Positions 1-6,303 of a stretch of DNA of 6,704 nt are shown one piece after another (the stretch's first letter is position 1; the number at the start of each line of letters is the position of its first letter). Origin of the DNA: Candidatus Bathyarchaeota archaeon. GTDB lineage: Archaea > Thermoproteota > Bathyarchaeia > 40CM-2-53-6 > FEN-987. Made by a program: the position numbers and the translations under genes. The notes under the pieces were generated by a model. The model was not told the DNA's origin, did no database searches, and worked only from the letters and a program-made list of their open reading frames with translations. The DNA lies in NCBI GenBank assembly GCA_003152955.1, contig PMBQ01000313.1, positions 1-6,704 on the forward strand. Direction: 5' to 3'.

Positions 1-801
1 TGTACTCCTGAGCCAATAGTTTTGAATAATATCCTCAACTTTCTTGAGCACAAGGTGACCGTTACCCGATGACCCAACATTTGTTTTGATTACATGAGCG
101 AAGTACTTTCTCAATCTGTTTTCGGCAGCAGCATCGAGTTTAAAATCGTGTTTTGAAAGCTCGTGTAAGGCAATTTGATGCATATCGGCAGTTGATAAAT
201 CCGGTATAAGAAAAATAAAGCGGAATTTATTCTCGATGTCGTGATTTGCTTCCAGATAGTCTTTGAAGCCACCCGGTAACCCAGCAAGGAGGACGATCGG
301 ATCGTGAGGGTTCTTGTCAATCTCTGAAAACAGCTTATCCAACTGAATAATTTGCCCACCAGCGTAGCCGTTCGGAACAAGCTTGTGAGCATTGTCAATG
401 AAAAGAATTCCACCTTTCGCAGCGTTGTAGTTATTTGTAAAGTCCTTCGCGAATTGCGAGAACTCGACCGCATCAACTACGCATGGGGAACGTTTGGTTA
501 TGATACCGCTCTGGAAATAAATCTGCGAAAGCAAGTACGCAATCTTACTCTTTCCCGTCCCAGTATTGCCGACTAAGACAGTATGAAGACGCTGCGGTTT
601 CAGTTGGCCTCTTTGTTTCATTTGCTGTGAAACAATTACTATCTCCTGGATTCTGGCTTTGATCTCAGACATACCCACTAAATCGTCCAGACCAACAGTG
701 TTCGATTTCTGAGATGGAGCTGCAATCTGACTGCCGCAATACTTACAGAATAGGGCAGTGTCTCGATTCAATTGATGGCAGTGTGTACAGATAATTGGCA
801 T
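1..801 (-). CDS. Zinc-ribbon AAA+ ATPase, CbxX/CfxQ-like, C-terminus beyond left edge
   Basis: An open frame of 267 codons starts with ATG at 801 and runs off the left edge without a stop. Residues 1-26 form a four-cysteine zinc ribbon (C5, C8, C19, C22). An AAA+ core follows: Walker A GNTGTGKS at 78-85, Walker B ILFIDN at 132-137, and a sensor-1-like stretch LLAGLPGG at 171-178. The order and wording match the CbxX/CfxQ (SpoVK) branch, which includes rubisco activases and the EccA ATPases of type VII secretion. Two features are odd. The Walker B position normally Glu is Asn137, and the arginine-finger position (usually RSRF) reads NKF, with Lys192. ATP hydrolysis may therefore be weak or absent, which is inference. 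The start lies three bases after the kinase stop. The nearest Shine-Dalgarno-like GAGG is 14 bases upstream, so coupled translation is likely. The family call is firm; the substrate is unknown. Confidence 0.88.
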   Translation of the reverse strand, partial: MPIICTHCHQLNRDTALFCKYCGSQIAAPSQKSNTVGLDDLVGMSEIKARIQEIVIVSQQMKQRGQLKPQRLHTVLVGNTGTGKSKIAYLLSQIYFQSGIITKRSPCVVDAVEFSQFAKDFTNNYNAAKGGILFIDNAHKLVPNGYAGGQIIQLDKLFSEIDKNPHDPIVLLAGLPGGFKDYLEANHDIENKFRFIFLIPDLSTADMHQIALHELSKHDFKLDAAAENRLRKYFAHVIKTNVGSSGNGHLVLKKVEDIIQNYWLRST

Positions 802-804
802 AGG

Positions 805-3693
805 CTATGAAATGGCCTCAACGTTCTTAGAGAGTGACGAGTTCACTTCATCATCATCCATCAATAATATTCTGCTCGTCTCATTGTGCAACTCAACCTC
901 CAGTTTCTTTGCAAAGTGGTCATATATCATTGTAATAGATTCCATCTTCGCATTCAGTTCCTCTGGCGCAAGTGTGACTGAAGCGATCGCTTTTCTTCTT
1001 CCAAGATAATATGCTGCCTTGTCATATATCGCTCCGAGTATTACACCCCCTACATACAAAGGTATCATTCCCATTATTAGATAAAATAGATTTATAGGGT
1101 GATTATGAAATTGCATTATTCCATAGAAAAAGGGGTTGAGTTCGGTGTAGTCTTTGAACAAAGTACCCTTAAATCCAAAGATAATCCCAGAACATAGGAA
1201 GGCAAGACCAGCAAGTGTCCAATAAATCCCGAAACAAAGTCCCACGATTCGACCCCTACGAGGATTCGTTTTGTAAGAGGCACGTACAGAAGCCCTCTTC
1301 TCAACTTTGATCCTCTCATACACTTCATTTAGTTTTTTCATTGCGGATTCTAGTTCCGTGTCGTTTGCCTCACTCAACGTCCGTTTTTTGTGGTTAATGA
1401 GTCGGATTTCTTTTGCATACCTTTTCAAGTAAGTCAACTCGGGATTAAGTGCCTGAAATCTCTTTGCAACACCTTCAAGCCTACTCCTAAAATCTTTCAA
1501 AGCTCGCTCATTGTCTTTGAATGTGTCAACGTGTCTACGGAGTTCAGTAGGAAGGAGGCCATCCAGTCTTTGTGTAAGTCTAACAAAATATTCGGGATAT
1601 TCTGCTTTATTGTTCTCAACGAATGTCAAGAACATATCGAGACGAGTTAGAACATCTTGAGACGTGGATTCTCGCTCTTTCAAACATTCCCCAACACAGC
1701 GCCCACTCATTTCCACAGTTAGATTGAACATTTTCTCGTTACCACAAGTCCTAACTTTGATTACCTTGAGCAGGTCTGCCAGAACCTGATAGATTTTTCC
1801 ACTCTTGGCAGAATCTTTCAACACATGAACCAACGCATATCCAAATTCCCTTTCAGAATATTCGTAATCAGTAAGAAAGCGAATAGCAACTTGCTCTAAC
1901 GAGGAATTCTGATAATGCCTTAACCAGTAATCTGCCTCATACCTATTATGTTCTGCGTTGGTCTCGAAGAAAAAGTCGCCGAATTGATCATTCAGTAGTC
2001 TAGTAAACTCCTCTACATTTGATACATTCCTCCCGTTGAGTTCATATCCTTGTAGCAGCGCATAACGAATACTCGTCTCATCGTATCGTTTCAGCAGTCT
2101 CCATTCATCGATAGTAGGGCGCAACTCGACGAAGCTGCTGATCCAAAGTGACAATTTTGACCTGGGATTAGCAAGCTGACTTAGGATTCTTACCTTTGTG
2201 TCGGCATCAACCTGGAGTAACTCCCTGGGTTGATAGATTGTGTAGTTACCCGTAATGAATTTGTCAGCGCCCTGTAGTTTGAGAATGAGTACATTAAGAG
2301 CAGCCTCAGATGCGACGTCTCTGAAGTATTTGCGGTATTCATCCGCCTTGTCTTTGTAATTCCTGGCATCCAGGAAGAGGTAGAAAGAAGCATTCGGATT
2401 TTGCAGATCTTTTTCATAGTGATCAAAGTGATCCTCAAAATATTGAGCCATTTCCTCTTGAGTTCTCAGAATGGTTCCATCAAATCCACGGAATGAACGA
2501 TCGCGGTCGAGAACATAAACTGCCTTAGTAAGCCCGGCCTTTCGATCACGTGGACAATCTCTCTCGACAATATCCATCAACTCATTGTACAAACCCGGGT
2601 TGACGCTTTCGCTCCATTTTGCGATTGTATGTCTATACAAATGACCCTCTCCTTGTTTAGGGTATTTTTCAAGATAGTTGGCCAAATCCTTTGGATTATT
2701 GACAATAACATCTTCACCGTCAACATAGCCAAACGAGTAATTCTTGTAGTCAAAGATGTGGGTAGCAAAATAAACACCGACGGGTTCACTTCTTAGCCAG
2801 CGTTGTACCTCGTTGTATCCCCATCGTTTTGAAATCTCGACAGTGAGCAACCCCTTGATTAGTGTTTTCAGTTCATCACGCATTTCTTCGGGAAGAACGA
2901 GTCTTCCCTCAATCTTGATTCTCATAACTCCAAACTCGCCAACGTCACTAAAAGGATCCTCGCCTGTCCACAGATTGAGCAACGTCATTCCTAATGCATA
3001 GTAATCCACTTCCTTCCCTAAGACAGTTTTACCACCAGTATTCATGAACACTTCGGGTGGAGCGAATATTGTCGTTCGCGCTTGGTTAGTCATTCGCTTG
3101 GAGAACCCCTTATCGAGAGCCGATGCTATACCGAAGTCACCTATTGCAAGGTCAGTCTTAGTAGAGTCCCTAAAGAAAATATTCTCCGGCTTGATGTCCC
3201 GATGAATCATTCCGTGTGAGTGGCAAAAGTTGAGCGCATTGATGATTTCCTTTACCAGTTCTCTTATGCGAGCAAAATCCTTCAAAGGCATAAGGTCCTT
3301 GAGCGTTCCACCTTCTGCATATTCAACTAGCTCATAGAACCTTCCATTGTGATAGCCAAAGTCACATACTGCTATGATGTCTGGATGAGATAATCCCTTG
3401 AGTTGAATTAGAACTTCATCTTTGGGCTTGTATTGAGGATAGTAGAGCTTGAACACAAATTTCTGCCCAGCTCGATCGACCAGGAACACCTCCGATTCAC
3501 CGGATCGGGCAATCTGCTTGATGATACTGTACGGGACATTGTTCAACTGGATGGTACCCGAAACAGAGGCAGAGATTATATTGGGATTATCAACCTCAGA
3601 CGATATGATGTCACTTTTATGCCTTGCGGTGTTTGTATCCGATACCACCCCGGAAGTGATAATCGAATCTTCACGTGGTCTTTGGGTGTTCAT
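805..3693 (-). CDS. Membrane-anchored Ser/Thr protein kinase with internal repeats
   Basis: A 962-residue protein. The N-terminal 50 residues are polar. The kinase domain spans about 55-300 with ATP-binding Lys82, probable helix-C Glu93, catalytic loop HRDIKPEN at 164-171, DFG at 186-188 and an APE-like APPE at 211-214. The catalytic residues are all present, so activity is expected. The glycine-rich loop is reduced to one Gly (G65), as in atypical bacterial kinases. Residues 310-620 are not a domain I can name. They contain three copies of a weak repeat, aromatic-X(3-4)-Gly then an acidic/Leu helix, centred on G326, G406 and G554. Residues 750-800 are charged and probably coiled. Two membrane helices (about 816-840 and 868-890) flanked by Arg/Lys put both ends in the cytoplasm. 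The ATG overlaps the upstream stop as ATGA, with an AAAGAG ribosome site eight bases before it. It probably phosphorylates cluster partners, which is inference. Confidence 0.93.
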   Translation of the reverse strand: MNTQRPREDSIITSGVVSDTNTARHKSDIISSEVDNPNIISASVSGTIQLNNVPYSIIKQIARSGESEVFLVDRAGQKFVFKLYYPQYKPKDEVLIQLKGLSHPDIIAVCDFGYHNGRFYELVEYAEGGTLKDLMPLKDFARIRELVKEIINALNFCHSHGMIHRDIKPENIFFRDSTKTDLAIGDFGIASALDKGFSKRMTNQARTTIFAPPEVFMNTGGKTVLGKEVDYYALGMTLLNLWTGEDPFSDVGEFGVMRIKIEGRLVLPEEMRDELKTLIKGLLTVEISKRWGYNEVQRWLRSEPVGVYFATHIFDYKNYSFGYVDGEDVIVNNPKDLANYLEKYPKQGEGHLYRHTIAKWSESVNPGLYNELMDIVERDCPRDRKAGLTKAVYVLDRDRSFRGFDGTILRTQEEMAQYFEDHFDHYEKDLQNPNASFYLFLDARNYKDKADEYRKYFRDVASEAALNVLILKLQGADKFITGNYTIYQPRELLQVDADTKVRILSQLANPRSKLSLWISSFVELRPTIDEWRLLKRYDETSIRYALLQGYELNGRNVSNVEEFTRLLNDQFGDFFFETNAEHNRYEADYWLRHYQNSSLEQVAIRFLTDYEYSEREFGYALVHVLKDSAKSGKIYQVLADLLKVIKVRTCGNEKMFNLTVEMSGRCVGECLKERESTSQDVLTRLDMFLTFVENNKAEYPEYFVRLTQRLDGLLPTELRRHVDTFKDNERALKDFRSRLEGVAKRFQALNPELTYLKRYAKEIRLINHKKRTLSEANDTELESAMKKLNEVYERIKVEKRASVRASYKTNPRRGRIVGLCFGIYWTLAGLAFLCSGIIFGFKGTLFKDYTELNPFFYGIMQFHNHPINLFYLIMGMIPLYVGGVILGAIYDKAAYYLGRRKAIASVTLAPEELNAKMESITMIYDHFAKKLEVELHNETSRILLMDDDEVNSSLSKNVEAIS

Positions 3694-4559
3694 AACTCAA
3701 TCTCTTTGGTTGAATGTTCTATTTGAATTTCGAAGATATATTCTCCTCCTGCCGACGGATCCGCACAGTTCTGAGGGCCGTCCGAATGAGTATTCCCGTA
3801 GACATTACATCTCCAGCCAATTGGCTTTCTTTTTTGAATGATTGCTGGAATAAGAATCTTTAAAGCTCCAAAATATCGGCGCGCATCCTGGTTGCTCTTG
3901 AATGTCTTCTTCTTTGTTTCTTCCATTTGCCTGAGTGCTTCCAATTCCTGCTGCTCTTGAACTATTCGTTGTTGTTCAGCTCTCAACTTCCGCCCTGACT
4001 CTTCAGCGGCTTTGATCTTATCATCCACATCTTTCGTACTATCATCGTTCAAAACGAATGATTTCTTTTTTGTTTTTTGTTCCTGAGTCTTAGACAGATA
4101 TCGTTTCAACTTTTGCAGTTCATCATTCACATGCTTGCCAGATTGTGTACTCTTGTCCTTATCGCCACTTACCATATTGATAACGTTCTGGATCTCCGGC
4201 GCTTTTCTCAGATTATCAAGCGTTTCATTGGCTTGTTCTGTCAGTGGAACCGTGCAATGAGGACAGTAATCGAATATACTGGACTTACCGCAAGCTTTGC
4301 ATACAACTCCGGTCGGTGGATTTCCACATTCGCTACAAAAGTTCTGACCTTCCTCGACATGAGAGTAACAGAAACAGCATTTACCTTTGAGCAACCACTC
4401 AGAACAATTCTCACAAATATCTGCAGTCTGTGAGACGCTCCATCCACAGGTTAGACACTTGCGTTGAGGCACACCTTCGGTTTCGGGGGTTTGATCTTCT
4501 TGTTTGGCTTGGCGCAGTGAAGATCGATCTTCGATGTACCTGACTTGCTCGTCAGTCAT
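3690..4559 (-). CDS. Triple zinc-ribbon protein with coiled linker and WRC/His C-terminal motif
   Basis: A 289-residue protein counted from the ATG at 4559. This start is preferred over the ATG at 4580 because a GAGG lies seven bases before it and it makes an ATGA overlap with the preceding stop; the upstream ATG has no ribosome site. Three consecutive four-cysteine ribbons are visible: C35/C38/C49/C52, C61/C64/C75/C78 and C87/C90/C99/C102. A charged Lys/Glu/Gln-rich linker (about 145-219) is likely coiled coil. The last 50 residues hold IGWRC (C251), His258 and CADPSAGG (C265), which looks like a small conserved fold or a fourth metal site. No enzyme motif, signal peptide or membrane helix is seen, so it is probably a cytoplasmic adaptor. 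Its position between a membrane protein and the kinase, with ATGA overlaps on both sides, suggests it bridges them. Function is not known to me. Confidence 0.88.
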   Translation of the reverse strand: MTDEQVRYIEDRSSLRQAKQEDQTPETEGVPQRKCLTCGWSVSQTADICENCSEWLLKGKCCFCYSHVEEGQNFCSECGNPPTGVVCKACGKSSIFDYCPHCTVPLTEQANETLDNLRKAPEIQNVINMVSGDKDKSTQSGKHVNDELQKLKRYLSKTQEQKTKKKSFVLNDDSTKDVDDKIKAAEESGRKLRAEQQRIVQEQQELEALRQMEETKKKTFKSNQDARRYFGALKILIPAIIQKRKPIGWRCNVYGNTHSDGPQNCADPSAGGEYIFEIQIEHSTKEIEL

Positions 4560-4942
4560 CTGGGAACCTCGCTTCTGCATCTCAGGAACAATAGATAGTT
4601 AATGAAAAGAGCACCCAGTATCGCTGAAAGATGTGAAAGTATTGAAGCTGCGGCACTAAGGTTCCAATTGCTCAAGTCTAGCAGGTAAATGAAAAAGGCA
4701 AACCCTACAACTAGAAGCTTGAACACAAAGGGTAATAAGACGGAGAACACTGGAGCAAAAGCGATGATGGCAACTGCCACATAGAATGGCAACTTATGGT
4801 CCAGATACAAATCAGATGAAAGAAGTGTGGGAGTGATCAAGACTGTATAGTCGACAAGATCGAACCTAACCCTGTTCAGAGATTCGAAATGTCTGAAGCC
4901 CTTCAGGAATAGGGTCCCCCAGATCATTGCCACAATTAGCAA
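4556..4942 (-). CDS. Multi-pass membrane protein (C-terminal part; real start probably further upstream)
   Basis: From a TTG at 4942 the frame encodes 128 residues ending in TGA, four bases into the zinc-ribbon gene (ATGA). Hydrophobic helices lie at about 1-13, 52-71, 72-90 and 96-121. The frame stays open upstream to 5134 (a TAG lies at 5137-5135) and that extension looks coding. It adds the first half of the helix that the TTG would cut (FWIGVLLVLLIVAM), another helix (IQTIFAIISISFFIYA) and an acidic loop (EDDAHNEPVYNDSN). No ATG, GTG or TTG exists in the extension, so the usual start is missing and the gene probably begins in the overlapping frame to the right through a -1 shift. The SHLSAILGALF helix faintly recalls the His helix of rhomboids, but no Gly-X-Ser-Gly serine motif is visible, so I do not call it one. 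Membrane location is firm; function is unknown. Confidence 0.6.
   Translation of the reverse strand: MLIVAMIWGTLFLKGFRHFESLNRVRFDLVDYTVLITPTLLSSDLYLDHKLPFYVAVAIIAFAPVFSVLLPFVFKLLVVGFAFFIYLLDLSNWNLSAAASILSHLSAILGALFINYLLFLRCRSEVPR
4567..4570 (-). promoter_or_regulatory. Ribosome binding site GAGG deciding the ATG start at 4559
   Basis: GAGG with a seven-base spacer precedes the second of two in-frame ATGs of the zinc-ribbon gene. The first ATG, at 4580, has no such site. The chosen start also gives the ATGA stop/start overlap with the membrane gene. Confidence 0.6.
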
Positions 4943-4956
4943 AACTAGAAGTACGC

Positions 4957-5244
4957 CTATCCAAAAAGTTGCTTGAGGGTCACCTTTGGTGTTTGCATAG
5001 ATGAAAAAGCTGATCGAAATGATAGCAAAAATAGTTTGTATGGCATTTTCTTGAATAATCCAATCGCCCCTGTCATCAACATTGCTATCATTGTAAACTG
5101 GCTCGTTGTGGGCGTCATCTTCAAGAGTATTAGGCTAATGCTTACGATTGAACAGAAGTCCAATGCAATTTTGATTCTTTCTGTTGGTGTAATGTTGATA
5201 GTGTGTTTCAATCGTCTGGTCATAAGTACGACAAATAGATCCAC
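4957..5244 (-). CDS. Probable N-terminal piece of the same membrane protein gene (frameshifted)
   Basis: The open frame begins at GTG 5244, or more plausibly at ATG 5223 (MTRRLKHT...), and runs to a TAG at 4957. Its first 45 residues look like a real membrane-protein N-terminus: a basic segment, then TPTERIKIALDFCSIV leading into SISLILL, one hydrophobic helix. Beyond about 5115 the same bases read far more convincingly in the neighbouring frame, which continues into the gene ending at 4556. I therefore regard the last two thirds of this frame as a shadow and the first third as the missing start of that gene. Joining them needs a -1 shift between about 5134 and 5105; no classical slippery heptamer is seen there. 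It could be a one-base deletion in a decaying gene, a sequencing error, or an unusual frameshift. The combined protein would have about six membrane helices. Confidence 0.35.
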   Translation of the reverse strand: MDLFVVLMTRRLKHTINITPTERIKIALDFCSIVSISLILLKMTPTTSQFTMIAMLMTGAIGLFKKMPYKLFLLSFRSAFSSMQTPKVTLKQLFG

Positions 5245-5352
5245 TCAACCTGTTGATGTGTGGCGAATGGACTCCATGAAGTGAAAACTGGAATGCACGA
5301 CACTTTGGGAGACGACTTTGGGAGCACTTCGCTTGAGGGTGAAATTCTGCAT
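5245..5352 (-). CDS. Possible 35-residue small ORF or leftover 5' coding segment
   Basis: An ATG at 5352, preceded by an AAGGTGG-like ribosome site, opens a 35-codon frame ending in TGA at 5247-5245, directly before the GTG at 5244. The peptide is basic and Ser/His-rich (MQNFTLKRSAPKVV...). The codons before the ATG also read naturally (QFKDDEPKVDKI), with the frame open back to 5448. It shares its frame with the membrane-gene fragment on the left, so it may be the old 5' end of that gene, now cut by the TGA, rather than an independent gene. I recognise no family. The evidence is residue composition and position only. Confidence 0.22.
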   Translation of the reverse strand: MQNFTLKRSAPKVVSQSVVHSSFHFMESIRHTSTG

Positions 5353-5446
5353 AATCTTATCCACCTTCGGCTCATCGTCTTTGAACTGAGTACATTCAAC
5401 TCTCTGTTGCTGTATTCCAGAAATTGCTGATGGAAAGAAAAGGACT
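5245..5446 (-). other. Stretch without a convincing gene, between operon and propeller gene
   Basis: About 200 bases between the last recognisable propeller sequence and the membrane-gene fragment. It should hold the promoter of the four-gene cluster, but I see neither a clear Bacteroidota-type TTTG/TAnnTTTG pair nor a good sigma-70 pair. A TTGACA (minus strand, near 5455) is simply part of the propeller repeat coding sequence and has no matching -10. The only coding candidate is the 35-residue frame at 5245-5352. No tRNA-like or terminator-like structure was found. Confidence 0.4.
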
Positions 5447-5516
5447 TGTCAATCCCGTATTGACTGGAGTCCAAGTTGGAGCCGCTATTGGTAGAAAGGA
5501 AGACGCTCCCCGGCAT
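5396..5516 (-). pseudogene. Frameshifted seventh propeller blade (remnant of the adjacent gene)
   Basis: After NLYAG the DNA continues to match the preceding blade but in other frames. Bases 5507-5478 read SVFLSTNSGS in a second frame. Bases 5476 to about 5447 read TWTPVNTGLT in a third, the same words as blade six. Compared with blade six, about 8 or 11 bases are missing after the Ala-Gly and one extra A sits inside the Asp box (TCCAACTTGG where TCCACTTGG is expected). The third frame then runs through unrelated residues (PFLSISNFWNTATES) to a stop at 5398-5396. The two changes show the 3' end is no longer maintained as coding sequence, unless they are sequencing errors. Confidence 0.65.
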
Positions 5517-6303
5517 AGAGATTTCTGCCGCTCACGGCATGAGCCAGAACATCGGTATTTGTCAAGCCGGTATTGACTGGCGTCCAAGTGCCGCCGCTAT
5601 CGGTGGAGAGGAAGACGCCGGCGCCCCAGGTCCCGGCAAACAGATTGCCGCCGCTGACGGCAAAGGCCCCGACATAGGTTTCAACGTAAGGTCTCGTCAG
5701 GCCTTTGTCGGCAGGTTTCCAACTTTCGCCATTGTCGGTAGAGAGGAAAATGCCATCGCCCCACGTCCCGGCCAAGAGATTCACTCCGCTGAAGGTAAGA
5801 CACGCAACAGGAGTACTTCCCAGACCAGTATTAGAATAAGTCCACGTGACCCCATTGTTGGTGGAGCGGAAAACGCCTCCGCCCCCAACGCCAGCAAAAA
5901 CATTTGGCCCACTGACTGCAAGGGACGAAATACCGGCGCTTTCCATACCGGCGTTCACAGGCATCCAGCTACCGCCGTTATTAGTCGAAAGAAAAACACC
6001 TCCATCCATGGTTCCGGCAAACAGATATGATCCACTAACTGCAAAGCACTGAATGAAGGTGTGCGTCAGGCCTGTAATGACAGATGTCCAACTTCCGCCG
6101 TGGTCAGTTGAGAGAAAGACGCCATGTTCATTCCCAGCAAACACATTTGAGCCATTGGCAGCAAGAGACCAAACATCAGCAGCCTTCAAACTCGTGTCCA
6201 CTGGCACCCAGTTGTCCCCATTGTTGGTGGAGCGAAAAACGCCACTGTACGCGACTGCGGCAAACAGGTCTGACCCACAGACGACAGATGATGAAACTGT
6301 GCC
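5447..6303 (-). repeat. Tandem about 123-base repeats encoding propeller blades
   Basis: Six full units plus a degenerate seventh. Asp-box serines fall 40, 41, 41, 41 and 45 residues apart, so DNA units are about 120-135 bases. The sixth and seventh units are the closest at DNA level: both contain CCAGTCAATAC followed by TTGACAA on the minus strand, suggesting a recent duplication. Homology between units ends near 5447. Confidence 0.8.

Noticed and set aside
111..476. 121-codon minus-strand frame with no upstream partner
   Set aside because: It is an out-of-frame shadow of the AAA+ ATPase gene, whose frame contains Walker A, Walker B and the zinc ribbon.
3449..3841. Plus-strand frames over the kinase start and the end of the zinc-ribbon gene
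   Set aside because: They are antisense to two well-supported genes, cross their ATGA junction, and show no motif or ribosome site.
4973..5284. 103-codon plus-strand hydrophobic frame opposite the membrane gene
   Set aside because: Hydrophobicity can be mirrored on the opposite strand of membrane-protein genes. It has no ribosome site and would be the only plus-strand gene. The minus-strand frames fit the ATGA-linked operon.
5440..5465. TTGACA on the minus strand as a -35 element for the operon
   Set aside because: It encodes part of the repeated NTGLT propeller wording, and no TATAAT-like sequence stands 16-18 bases downstream.
5220..5516. 98-codon minus-strand frame whose TGA overlaps the ATG at 5223 as ATGA
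   Set aside because: The overlap resembles the operon junctions, but the translation beyond the propeller remnant is Ser/Arg/Cys/Pro-rich like a shadow frame, and its start lies inside the damaged blade. The overlap is judged coincidental.
5476..6030. 184-codon plus-strand open frame (with two more plus-strand frames out to about 6440)
   Set aside because: It lies antisense to the propeller repeats. The repeats keep several frames open at once, and the translation is Pro/Gly/Ala-rich and repetitive, with no start signal. The minus-strand frame has a signal peptide, ribosome site and Asp boxes.
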